DNA from: Pseudomonadota bacterium
GTDB lineage: Bacteria; Pseudomonadota; Gammaproteobacteria; UBA4575
Reading direction: 5' to 3'
DNA length: 8,224 bases
Assembly: GCA_009839635.1 (NCBI GenBank)
Contig: VXPJ01000025.1
Span: forward strand, 1-8,224
Position 1 is the first letter of the stretch. The number at the start of each line of letters is the position of its first letter. Position numbers and translations under genes: made by a program. The notes beneath the pieces are model-generated. The model had not been told where the DNA came from and searched no databases. It saw only the letters and a program-made list of their open reading frames with translations. This document shows positions 1-6,588 of this stretch, one piece after another.

Positions 1-1080
1 ATCCTGGTTCAGGGCTGCGCTGAGTTCGCCGGTGATCCAGTTGACCACCAGCTTGGCCTTGGCATCCGTATCCCGTGCGGTGTGCTCGAAGTATTCGGCT
101 GTCTCCCGACTCATGGCGAGGGTCTCCGCATCTTGGGCATTGAGTCCGTATTGCGTGCGAAAGCGCGAGGCTTTTTCCGACGGCAACTCGGGCAACTGTC
201 CCCGGATGGCTTCCACCATGTCCGGCTGAATGACCACGGGCAGCAGGTCGGGGTCAGGGAAATAGCGGTAGTCGTTGGCCTCTTCCTTGCTTCTCATCGA
301 GCGGGTTTCGCCGGTGCCGGCATCAAACAGTCGCGTCTCCTGCACAATCTCGCCGCCATCCTCAAGTACCGCAGCCTGGCGCTCAATCTCAAACTCGATA
401 GCCCGTTCCACAAACCGGAACGAGTTCAGGTTCTTGATCTCCGTGCGTGTACCATAGGCTGCATCCCCCGCAGGCCGCAGGGATACATTGGCATCGCATC
501 GAAACGAGCCTTCCTGCATGTTGCCGTCGGAAATCCCCAGGTAACGCACGATCGAATGGATCTTTTTCATGTACAGGATGGCCTCTTTTGCAGAACGCAT
601 GTCGGGCTCCGATACGACCTCGATCAGGGGCGTGCCGGCACGGTTGAGGTCGACCCCGGTGAACTCGTCGAACTCCTCGTGCAGTGATTTCCCGGCATCC
701 TCTTCCAGGTGTGCACGCGTAATCCCAATGACCTTCTGCACCCCGTCTTCCAGGGTGATTTCCAGCCTGCCGTGCTCAACGATGGGCAGCTCGTACTGGC
801 TGATTTGATAACCCTTGGGCAGGTCGGGGTAAAAATAATTTTTCCGGGCAAAGACACTGCGTTGCGCAACCGTGGCATCGATGGCAAGACCAAACATGAC
901 GGCCATGCGCACCGCTTCGAGATTCAGCACGGGCAGCACGCCGGGCAGGCCCAGGTCCACTGCACACGCCTGGGTATTGGGCTCGGCCCCGAAAGCCGTG
1001 GAAGCCGCAGAGAAAATCTTGCTCTGCGTCGCAAGCTGCACGTGAATCTCCAGCCCGATTACCGCCTCCCACCGGCTCAT
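1..1080 (-). CDS. gatB: Aspartyl/glutamyl-tRNA(Asn/Gln) amidotransferase subunit B, 3' end missing
   Basis: GatB is the kinase and tRNA-binding subunit of the GatCAB amidotransferase. It activates the side chain of Glu-tRNAGln or Asp-tRNAAsn with ATP, and ammonia from GatA then converts it to the amide. The minus frame is open from the ATG at 1080-1078 to the window edge: 360 codons with no stop, about three quarters of a usual GatB. Family motifs appear in order: GLEIHVQL (residues 9-16), FARKNYFYPDLPKG (77-90), EEDAGK (126-131), DLNRAGTPLIE (144-154) and EGSFRCDANVSLR (190-202). Together these form the cradle (catalytic) domain. The visible end (to about residue 360) is in the helical linker region, so the C-terminal YqeY-like tRNA-binding tail lies outside. 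The start codon overlaps the gatA stop (ATGA), which suggests translational coupling. No frameshift or lost motif is visible. Confidence 0.97.
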   Translation of the reverse strand, partial: MSRWEAVIGLEIHVQLATQSKIFSAASTAFGAEPNTQACAVDLGLPGVLPVLNLEAVRMAVMFGLAIDATVAQRSVFARKNYFYPDLPKGYQISQYELPIVEHGRLEITLEDGVQKVIGITRAHLEEDAGKSLHEEFDEFTGVDLNRAGTPLIEVVSEPDMRSAKEAILYMKKIHSIVRYLGISDGNMQEGSFRCDANVSLRPAGDAAYGTRTEIKNLNSFRFVERAIEFEIERQAAVLEDGGEIVQETRLFDAGTGETRSMRSKEEANDYRYFPDPDLLPVVIQPDMVEAIRGQLPELPSEKASRFRTQYGLNAQDAETLAMSRETAEYFEHTARDTDAKAKLVVNWITGELSAALNQD

Positions 1081-2546
1081 TCGCTGCCACCCTCCTGCGT
1101 GCACCCGGGAGGACACTGCCGATGCCAGTCCGTGGCCAGCTGGTACTGGTGCGCAAAATTCAGCAGCCTGTCTTCGGTGAGGTAGTTGCCAATCAACTGC
1201 ATGCCCACGGGCAACCCTTCATGCATGCCGCATGGAACCGAGATGGCCGGCAGGCCAGCCAGATTGACCGAGATGGTATAGATATCCGACAGGTACATGG
1301 TCACCGGGTCGTCTGTCTTTTCGCCGATCCTGAAAGCGGGCTCCGGTGCCGTCGGCCCCAGGATAAAATCAACCGTCTCGAATGCCTTGCTGAAATCCGT
1401 GCTGATCAGGCGGCGAATCTGCTGCGCCTTCAGGTAATAGGCATCGTAATAGCCCGCAGACAGCGCATAGGTCCCGATCATGATGCGGCGTTTGACTTCC
1501 GTGCCGAAACCTTCGCTTCGACTGCGGCGGTACAGGTCATGCATATCCTTTGGCGCCTTGCAGCGGTGCCCGAACCGGATGCCGTCAAAACGCGACAGAT
1601 TCGAGGAACATTCTGCCGTGGCAATCACGTAATAGGCAGGAATCGCCAGTTCCGTGTTCGGCAAGCGGATGGGCTTGATGATGCACCCCTGTCCTTCGGC
1701 CCAGTCGATAGCCTGCGCCATGATGTACTGCACCTCGGGCTTCAGGCCGGTGCCGAAATATTCATCGGGGATGCCGATCACCCGCCCTTGAAGTGGCTGG
1801 TCCAGGGCTTGCGTATAGGCTGGTACGGGTTCATCCATGCTGGTGGAATCCCGGCTGTCGAAGCCGGCCATTGCCTGCAGCAGGTACGCACAGTCTTGCG
1901 CCGACTTCGCCAACGGGCCGGCTTGGTCCAGGCTCGATGCATAAGCGATCATGCCGTAACGCGACACGCGGCCATACGTGGGTTTGAGCCCCGTGATCCC
2001 GCACAATGCGGCCGGCTGGCGGATCGATCCGCCGGTATCGGTACCGGTTGCAAGCGGGACCAGGCGTGCAGCCACGGCCGCCGCCGACCCGCCGGATGAA
2101 CCTCCCGGCACATGCCCCGGATCCCAGGGATTTTTCACCGGTCCGAAGTAGCTGTTCTCATTGGATGAGCCCATCGCGAACTCGTCCATGTTGGTCTTGC
2201 CCAAAACCACACATCCGGCTTGCCCAAGCTTTTGCACCACGGTCGCATCGTAGGGTGCGACGAACTGGTCCAGCATTCTGGAGCCACACGATGTCCTGGT
2301 CCCGTCCATGCAGAAGATGTCCTTGTGAGCCAGGGGTATGCCGGTCAGCGGGCCATGCTTTTTTTCCTTGATCAGCTGGTCGGCCCGGCGCGCCTGTACA
2401 ATCGCGGATTCGTCCATTTCCGTGATGAAGGCATTGAGTTCCCTGTGGGCCTGCATGCGGTCCAGGAAATGTTGAGTGAGTTCCACGCTGGAGAATTCCC
2501 CGTGGTCCAAGCCTGCTGCAAGCTGTGAAACGGAAAGGTTTTCCAT
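1077..2546 (-). CDS. gatA: Aspartyl/glutamyl-tRNA(Asn/Gln) amidotransferase subunit A
   Basis: GatA is the amidase-signature subunit that hydrolyses glutamine (or asparagine) and passes ammonia to the GatB active site. From the ATG at 2546 it is 489 residues, a normal length. The Ser-cisSer-Lys triad is visible: Lys75 in IPLAHKDIF, cis-Ser150 in the PGGSSGGSAAA signature, and nucleophile Ser174 in DTGGSIRQPA. All three are four residues earlier than the equivalents I recall for S. aureus GatA (79/154/178). The frame stays open upstream to a TTG at 2582, but that would add 12 non-conserved residues (SGLAQGPTAKP) and has no ribosome site. MENLSVSQLAAGL matches the family N-terminus. The gene begins 40 bases after the gatC stop and its TGA overlaps the gatB ATG. 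It is intact, and the order gatC-gatA-gatB points to one operon. Confidence 0.97.
   Translation of the reverse strand: MENLSVSQLAAGLDHGEFSSVELTQHFLDRMQAHRELNAFITEMDESAIVQARRADQLIKEKKHGPLTGIPLAHKDIFCMDGTRTSCGSRMLDQFVAPYDATVVQKLGQAGCVVLGKTNMDEFAMGSSNENSYFGPVKNPWDPGHVPGGSSGGSAAAVAARLVPLATGTDTGGSIRQPAALCGITGLKPTYGRVSRYGMIAYASSLDQAGPLAKSAQDCAYLLQAMAGFDSRDSTSMDEPVPAYTQALDQPLQGRVIGIPDEYFGTGLKPEVQYIMAQAIDWAEGQGCIIKPIRLPNTELAIPAYYVIATAECSSNLSRFDGIRFGHRCKAPKDMHDLYRRSRSEGFGTEVKRRIMIGTYALSAGYYDAYYLKAQQIRRLISTDFSKAFETVDFILGPTAPEPAFRIGEKTDDPVTMYLSDIYTISVNLAGLPAISVPCGMHEGLPVGMQLIGNYLTEDRLLNFAHQYQLATDWHRQCPPGCTQEGGSE
1090..1096 (-). promoter_or_regulatory. Shine-Dalgarno of gatB inside the gatA 3' end
   Basis: On the minus strand an AGGAGGG sequence lies within the last codons of gatA, ten bases before the gatB ATG. 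This near-consensus site supports the ATG at 1080 as the gatB start. It also explains how gatB is translated despite the 4-base overlap with gatA. Confidence 0.75.
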
Positions 2547-2586
2547 CGGTTTGGCTGTGGGTCCCTGTGCTAACCCGGACAAAAAG

Positions 2587-2874
2587 CTATTCGATCACCT
2601 TGGGCACCAGGTACAGACCCTTGTCGGTACGGGGTGCGATGGTCTGGAATTTTTTGCGCTGGTCCGTTTCGGTGACCTTGTCTTCACGCAGACGCTGGAC
2701 GACATCAAGGGGATGCGCCATCGGCACAACTTCCCGGGTGTCCACCTGGTTCATCTGCTGCACCCAGGCCAGAATTTTTGACAAGTCTGCGGCATATTGC
2801 CTGGCCTGCTCTTCATCGACATGCAGCCTAGCCAGATGGCTGATGTTGAGAACTTCCTCGAGCGATATGGACAT
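2587..2874 (-). CDS. gatC: Aspartyl/glutamyl-tRNA(Asn/Gln) amidotransferase subunit C
   Basis: GatC is the small belt-like subunit that wraps GatA and GatB and stabilises the complex. The protein is 95 residues, the normal size. It has the family pattern of an N-terminal helix (ISLEEVLNISHLARLHVDE), a second helix with LSKILAWVQQMNQVDT, then the short conserved stretch around VVPMAHPLD, and an extended C-terminal part ending in PKVIE. It is first in the gatCAB transcription unit and is read away from mreB. The ATG at 2874 is the start that fits the family. The sequence before it has only a weak purine stretch (AAGA), so the ribosome site is poor. The stop is TAG. Confidence 0.95.
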   Translation of the reverse strand: MSISLEEVLNISHLARLHVDEEQARQYAADLSKILAWVQQMNQVDTREVVPMAHPLDVVQRLREDKVTETDQRKKFQTIAPRTDKGLYLVPKVIE

Positions 2875-2952
2875 GGCAAGGTCTTAGGTTTGACTGGACC
2901 GGTTGATGGGCAAGCACTCCCCCTGTGGAGACGGATGCTAGCAGCACAAACT

Positions 2953-2979
2953 ACCATACTTGCATATGGCCTTGCTCAA
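2953..2979 (-). promoter_or_regulatory. Candidate sigma-70 promoter for gatCAB
   Basis: Reading the minus strand, TATGGT (2958-2953) is a plausible -10 box. TTTGAG or TTGAGC (2980-2974) lies 16 or 15 bases before it as the -35. Transcription would start near 2946, giving a gatC leader of about 70 bases. A second possible -10 (TAGCAT preceded by TGC) lies a little downstream at 2942-2937 but has no fitting -35. The assignment rests on position and partial consensus only. Confidence 0.35.
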
Positions 2980-3000
2980 AATTTTGGCCACTGCTAGAGT
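2972..3000 (+). promoter_or_regulatory. Sigma-70 promoter for mreB with extended -10
   Basis: TTGCTC (2972-2977) and TAGAGT (2995-3000) are 17 bases apart, the ideal spacing. The -10 is preceded by TGC, which makes it an extended -10. The predicted start of transcription is near 3007, leaving about 35 bases of leader before the mreB ATG. The -35 box overlaps the candidate -35 of the divergent gatC promoter. Confidence 0.6.
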
Positions 3001-3041
3001 AGCGCCTCACTCCAACCAGATATCAGCCTGCAGCCTAGTTC

Positions 3042-4085
3042 ATGTTCAAACGCGTCCTGAGTCTCTTCTCCAAAGACCTGTCGATCGATCTGGGCACGGC
3101 CAACACCCTGATTTACATGCACGGCAAGGGCATCGTGCTGAACGAACCCTCGGTGGTCGCGATTCGCAACAACCCGGAGGGAGGCCCACGCGCCATTGAA
3201 GCGGTCGGTGCCGCGGCCAAGGGCATGCTGGGTCGCACGCCCGCCAACATTGAGGTCATCCGGCCACTGAAGGATGGCGTGATTGCGGATTTCACCACCA
3301 CGGAAAAAATGCTGCAGTACTTCATCCGCAAGGTGCACAGAAGCCACCTGTTAAGGCCCAGTCCGCGGGTGCTGGTGTGCGTGCCTTGTGGTGCGACCCA
3401 GGTGGAGCGCCGCGCCATTCGTGAATCTGCACTGAGTGCGGGAGCGCTCAAGACCTACCTGATCGAAGAACCCCTGGCTGCCGCCATGGGTACCAACCTG
3501 CCGATCAAGGAAGCATTCGGTTCGATGGTGCTGGACATTGGCGGAGGTACCTCGGAGGTGGCCGTGATCTCCCTGAACGGCATCGTCTATTCTGCCTCTG
3601 CGCGGATCGGAGGCGACCGGCTCAACGAGGCCATCATCAACTACATCCGGCGCAACTACGGTGTGCTGATCGGCGAATCCACAGCCGAGCGCATCAAGCA
3701 TGAGATCGGCTCGGCATACCCGGGCAAGGAGATGCTGGAAATCGAGGTCAAGGGCCGAAACCTGTCCGAGGGCATCCCCAAAAGCTTTTCTTTGAACAGC
3801 AACGAAATTCTCGAGGCATTGCAGGAACCGCTGCAGGGAATTGTCAGTGCCGTGCGAACGGCCCTGGAGCAAACCCCGCCTGAACTCGGTGCAGACGTGG
3901 CGGACCGGGGAATCGTCATCACCGGTGGCGGCGCATTGTTGCGTGATCTCGACCGCCTGATCATGGAGGAAACCGGGGTGCCGGTAGTCATTGCGGACGA
4001 CCCCCTCACCTCGGTGGCGCGCGGGGGCGGACGGGTCCTCGAACTGATGGAGGAGTCCGGCACCGAACTGCTGGCCAGCGACTAG
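3042..4085 (+). CDS. mreB: Rod shape-determining protein MreB, actin-like
   Basis: MreB is the bacterial actin homologue that polymerises on the inner face of the cytoplasmic membrane and guides lateral peptidoglycan synthesis by the elongasome. The 347 residues equal the length of E. coli MreB, and similarity is obvious throughout. An amphipathic N-terminal helix (MFKRVLSLFSK) for membrane attachment is followed by phosphate-1 loop DLGTANTLIY (16-25), RPSPRVLVCVP (105-115), phosphate-2 loop DIGGGTSEVAV (165-175), RIGGDRLNEAIINY (188-201), NSNEILEALQEPL (252-264) and the adenosine motif ITGGGALL (293-300). No motif is damaged. The ATG at 3042 is the only start that fits, yet no Shine-Dalgarno sequence is seen before it. 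mreC follows 108 bases later. Transcription is probably from the extended -10 promoter just upstream. Confidence 0.98.
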   Translation: MFKRVLSLFSKDLSIDLGTANTLIYMHGKGIVLNEPSVVAIRNNPEGGPRAIEAVGAAAKGMLGRTPANIEVIRPLKDGVIADFTTTEKMLQYFIRKVHRSHLLRPSPRVLVCVPCGATQVERRAIRESALSAGALKTYLIEEPLAAAMGTNLPIKEAFGSMVLDIGGGTSEVAVISLNGIVYSASARIGGDRLNEAIINYIRRNYGVLIGESTAERIKHEIGSAYPGKEMLEIEVKGRNLSEGIPKSFSLNSNEILEALQEPLQGIVSAVRTALEQTPPELGADVADRGIVITGGGALLRDLDRLIMEETGVPVVIADDPLTSVARGGGRVLELMEESGTELLASD

Positions 4086-4135
4086 CGCAGCACGCCGCCG
4101 AAGCCTGCCAACATGCGACGGACAACACGGATGTC

Positions 4136-4144
4136 TGCTATCAT
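4136..4144 (+). promoter_or_regulatory. Candidate internal extended -10 promoter before mreC
   Basis: In the 108-base gap between mreB and mreC there is a TGC followed directly by TATCAT, a good extended -10 element. The bases where a -35 would sit are GC-rich and do not match the consensus. Extended -10 promoters can work without one. Transcription would begin near 4151, about 43 bases before the mreC initiator. If active, it would let mreCD be expressed separately from mreB. Confidence 0.35.
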
Positions 4145-4180
4145 CAAGCCCTGAAAATCCGGCGTACTGGCCTGTCGTTC

Positions 4181-4196
4181 AGGGGAGGTTGCCATC
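4181..4196 (+). promoter_or_regulatory. mreC translation start: strong Shine-Dalgarno with an ATC initiator
   Basis: AGGGGAGG (4181-4188) is a strong ribosome-binding site. Five bases follow, then ATC AAG CCG CTG TTT, encoding xKPLF, where E. coli MreC has MKPIF. The codon in the initiator position is therefore ATC rather than ATG. The frame closes upstream at a TGA (4152-4154). Between that stop and the ATG at 4251 there is no ATG, GTG or TTG in frame. A TTG at 4189 is in another frame and ends after 16 codons. Confidence 0.6.
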
Positions 4197-5060
4197 AAGC
4201 CGCTGTTTGTCCTTAGCCCGTCCGCATCTGCAAAACTGATCCTCCTGGCCATGCTGTCTGTCGGCATGATGGTCACTGACTACCACTACAACCACCTGGG
4301 TGTCCTGCGCTCTGGCATCAGCGTGGTGGTGTATCCCATCAAGTACGTGGCCTCCCTGCCGGCAAGAATCTACAACGCGGGCTCTGAATCCCTGTCTAGC
4401 CGCAAGAAACTGCTGGACGAAAACAGCCGGTTGCGCACGAACCATATCCTGCTTGGGCTGGAGCTGCAGAAACTGGCGGTGCTGGAGCAGGAAAACGTGC
4501 GATTGCGCGAGCTTTTGTCATCCGCAAGGCAACTCCAGGAAGAACAGATACTGATTGCAGAATTACTGTCGATCGATCTCGACCCGTACCGTCAACGCAT
4601 TGTCCTGAACAAGGGGACACAGGACGGCGTATACGAGGGTCAACCCCTGCTGGGGGCCAATGGGATCATTGGCCAGGTGGACAAGGCAGGGCCGGTCAGT
4701 TCGATCGCAATCCTGATATCGGACCCCAACCATGCCCTGCTGGGCGTCATCGCCCGCAGTGGTCAGCGCAGCCTGGTGGTAGGCACCGGAAGCAATGACA
4801 GGCTGGAACTTCGGCATCTCGTGAACACCACGGACATACAGGTCGGCGACCTGATCACGACTTCAGGCCTGGACGGGCGCTATCCCCCCGATTACCCGGT
4901 TGCAGAGATTACCAGCATCCAGCCGATTGCCGGCGAGGCCTTCGTGAAAGTCGAGGCCAGACCCCTGACGAACCTCAGCACCATCCGGGAGACCCTGTTG
5001 CTGCGCAACAATGAAGAGCAATTCCCGAAAACGGCTGAAACCCACGCGGAAGTCCGATGA
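4194..5060 (+). CDS. mreC: Rod shape-determining protein MreC, apparently with an AUC start
   Basis: MreC is a bitopic inner-membrane protein whose periplasmic part binds PBP2 and links MreB/RodZ to wall synthesis. Taken from the ATC at 4194 it has 288 residues. It shows a short cytoplasmic tail (xKPLFVLSPSASAK), a transmembrane helix (about 14-30), a charged coiled coil (about 65-110, with LLDENSRLR and LEQENVRLRELL), then the beta-barrel core with NKGTQDGVYEGQPLLGANGIIGQV (139-162), ISDPNHALLGVIARS, GDLITTSGLDGRYPPDYPV and KVEARPLTNLSTIRETLLL. It lacks the long Pro/Gln-rich tail of E. coli MreC. Starting instead at the ATG 4251 would delete 19 residues, including half of the membrane helix, and would lie more than 60 bases from the ribosome site. 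The stop overlaps the mreD ATG (ATGA), so mreC and mreD are probably coupled. The function is certain; the start codon is unusual and could also be a base error or mutation. Confidence 0.93.
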   Translation: MKPLFVLSPSASAKLILLAMLSVGMMVTDYHYNHLGVLRSGISVVVYPIKYVASLPARIYNAGSESLSSRKKLLDENSRLRTNHILLGLELQKLAVLEQENVRLRELLSSARQLQEEQILIAELLSIDLDPYRQRIVLNKGTQDGVYEGQPLLGANGIIGQVDKAGPVSSIAILISDPNHALLGVIARSGQRSLVVGTGSNDRLELRHLVNTTDIQVGDLITTSGLDGRYPPDYPVAEITSIQPIAGEAFVKVEARPLTNLSTIRETLLLRNNEEQFPKTAETHAEVR

Positions 5061-5536
5061 GCCGTAAGGTTTCACCCATATTCTATGCCATTTCCGGCAC
5101 GCTGCTGGCCGCACTGATACTGATGCTGATCCCGTTGCCGGACTGGGCCGGCCCTTGGCGCCCGGACTGGCTGGCCATCACGCTGATCTACTGGGCCATG
5201 GCCCGGCCCGAACACCTGGGCGTGGGAATCGCATGGCTGCTCGGTCTTCTGGTCGACGTCGTGTACGGCACGCTGCTGGGACAGTACGCCCTGGGCTTTG
5301 CCATCCTCGCCTTTATTACAATCCGGTTTCACACCCGGGCCCGCAATTACCCGATACACCAGCAAGCCATGTTTGTAGGTGTCACCCTGTTGCCCTACAT
5401 GAGCATATTGCTCTGGATCCAGGGCATTCAGGGAGAAGATCCCAAATCGTGGACCTACTGGGCACCGGTGCTTACCAGCATGCTGATGTGGCCGATCGTC
5501 TACAAGGTGTTGCGCGCTGTCAGAAAAGCCAGCTAA
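5057..5536 (+). CDS. mreD: Rod shape-determining protein MreD, integral membrane
   Basis: MreD is the small polytopic inner-membrane partner of MreC in the elongasome. The protein is 159 residues, close to the 162 of E. coli. It has several hydrophobic segments: ISGTLLAALILMLIPL (about 9-28), DWLAITLIYWAMA (about 36-49), VGIAWLLGLLVDVVYGTLLGQYALGFAILAFITI (about 55-90), MFVGVTLLPYMSILLWI (about 103-121) and a last one around WAPVLTSMLMWPIVYKVL. The RPDWLAITLIYWAMARPEHL stretch matches the family signature near the second helix, and the VDVVYGTLLGQYAL loop is also typical. The ATG overlaps the mreC stop by four bases. No mrdA or rodA gene follows; the next gene is convergent. Confidence 0.93.
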   Translation: MSRKVSPIFYAISGTLLAALILMLIPLPDWAGPWRPDWLAITLIYWAMARPEHLGVGIAWLLGLLVDVVYGTLLGQYALGFAILAFITIRFHTRARNYPIHQQAMFVGVTLLPYMSILLWIQGIQGEDPKSWTYWAPVLTSMLMWPIVYKVLRAVRKAS

Positions 5537-5541
5537 GCCAA

Positions 5542-5567
5542 GCGCCTGCGGGCGCCGCTCCCGGCGC
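5542..5567 (+). terminator. GC-rich alternative hairpins between mreD and the convergent gene
   Basis: Two perfect short stems compete for the same bases. GCGCC/GGCGC (5542-5546 with 5551-5555) has a TGCG loop, and GCGCCG/CGGCGC (5552-5557 with 5562-5567) has a CTCC loop. They fall between the ends of mreD and the chaN-like gene, where a terminator is expected. Neither stem is followed directly by a T-run on either strand; the nearest is TTTTT at 5586-5590. This is therefore at best an atypical terminator, and Rho-dependent ending is equally possible. Confidence 0.35.
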
Positions 5568-5595
5568 ACATGCCGCGAAGGAATGTTTTTCCCCT

Positions 5596-6588
5596 TTATT
5601 CAGTGTCTTGCCCGCGCAGATTCTGCAACTGGTGCCTGAACTTCTCACAAGGATCCTCACGTGTGTGGTTGGGAGTGAAATACAGAATGTCGTACGCATT
5701 GCGTGTGCCTTGCAAGTAATCCTCGGGCTTGAGTGCATCGGCATGCACCGGATGCAGTGCAACCGACAGCAGGGAATCGCAGTGGCAGGCATTCCGTAGC
5801 TGCACCGGTACGGCATAGTCGTTGCGTACGTGGCCGCGTCCTGCGACCAGCACTGCAGGGACCGGGCTGTTCGCCAGGGCCGAGGTCATGGCGCGGTCCC
5901 TTTGTAATTGTGCCTCGACCATGAATGGAAGGTGTGCAGCATCAACATACCCGCAATGGGATTCTGCAATTTCCTGCTCCAGTTTCCCAAGGCCGTGCTC
6001 CGGGATCGAATACCGTGCGCTCAACTCCTGGCGCCAGCCCGGTCCGGTCGCCTGGATCCGGGCATGCAGGGTTTCGCGTTTCACATTGCCTGCCACAAGC
6101 TGCAGGCCATGGTCTACCACGCTCTGCAAAAGGGGCGTGTAGAGGTCCCATGGCCAGCGTTGATCCTGTGCTGCAGCCTGCTGTTGCAAAAGCTTGAGGT
6201 CCGTCCAGGAGGCAGGCTGGTCCTGCCAGGCCTCCTGCGCCAGCATTTCCATGACAACTGCAGGCTTTTGGCCAGCGGCTACCAGCCAGTTCAGCACCTG
6301 CGCCTGCACGCGGTGGTGATCGGGATTGTCATGGGTTTCTCCCAGTAAAATGAACTTGGAGTCCAGCACCGCGGCATGCAGTTGCTGTTCCGAGATCCAG
6401 CGGCTTTTCCGCGTGTCCCAGATTTTCCCCACCAGCGCATGATCTTGATAAAAGGCGGACTGCCAGTCCCGGGCATGGGCAGGATTTGCAGAGAACAGCA
6501 GGCAACATGCCGGCAGCAGGTACCCGCAGATGCAATATGCCAAACGGCGAGTTGCCGTTACACTGTCGGGAATGGAATTAGAAATCAT
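5596..6588 (-). CDS. Secreted ChaN-like (DUF399) haem-binding family protein
   Basis: The protein resembles the ChaN/Cofac_haem_bdg family (DUF399), whose Campylobacter member is a haem-binding outer-membrane lipoprotein linked to iron uptake; the role here is inferred. From the ATG at 6588 it has 330 residues. The N-terminus looks like a signal peptide: TRRLAYCICGYLLPACCLLF, then a likely cleavage site NPAHA|RDW after residue 39. A cysteine in LPAC could hint at a lipobox, but proline before the alanine makes it poor. Family motifs are LLGETHDNPDHHRVQ (81-95), VVMEML (111-116), SHCGYVD (210-216), MVEAQLQRDRAM (223-234) and VLVAGRGHVRNDYAVP (247-261). The conserved histidines and tyrosine of those motifs are present. 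It is monocistronic and convergent with mreD, and its 5' end overlaps rnd. A TTG at 6594 is a possible but less likely start. No iron-uptake gene is adjacent. Confidence 0.85.
   Translation of the reverse strand: MISNSIPDSVTATRRLAYCICGYLLPACCLLFSANPAHARDWQSAFYQDHALVGKIWDTRKSRWISEQQLHAAVLDSKFILLGETHDNPDHHRVQAQVLNWLVAAGQKPAVVMEMLAQEAWQDQPASWTDLKLLQQQAAAQDQRWPWDLYTPLLQSVVDHGLQLVAGNVKRETLHARIQATGPGWRQELSARYSIPEHGLGKLEQEIAESHCGYVDAAHLPFMVEAQLQRDRAMTSALANSPVPAVLVAGRGHVRNDYAVPVQLRNACHCDSLLSVALHPVHADALKPEDYLQGTRNAYDILYFTPNHTREDPCEKFRHQLQNLRGQDTE

Noticed and set aside
1122..2099. A 325-codon open frame antisense to gatA, and a 201-codon one antisense to gatB at 82-687
   Set aside because: They lie opposite clearly intact conserved genes. 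Their translations are rich in Arg, His, Gly and Gln with no recognisable motif, as expected for the complement of a GC-rich coding frame.
2544..2582. TTG at 2582 as the gatA start
   Set aside because: It adds 12 residues not typical of GatA, and no ribosome site precedes it; the ATG at 2546 starts the conserved MENLSVSQLAAGL sequence.
3351..3872. A 173-codon open frame antisense to mreB
   Set aside because: It is a complement-frame shadow of a highly conserved gene and has no recognisable protein features.
4251..4253. ATG at 4251 as the mreC start
   Set aside because: It would cut the membrane helix in half and leave the strong AGGGGAGG more than 60 bases upstream, while the conserved KPLF residues precede it.
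6530..6571. ATG at 6530 as the rnd start
   Set aside because: It adds 14 residues (MQYAKRRVAVTLSG) with no counterpart in RNase D and would deepen the overlap with the opposite gene to 59 bases. It is not excluded, because its ribosome site is no worse than that of 6572.
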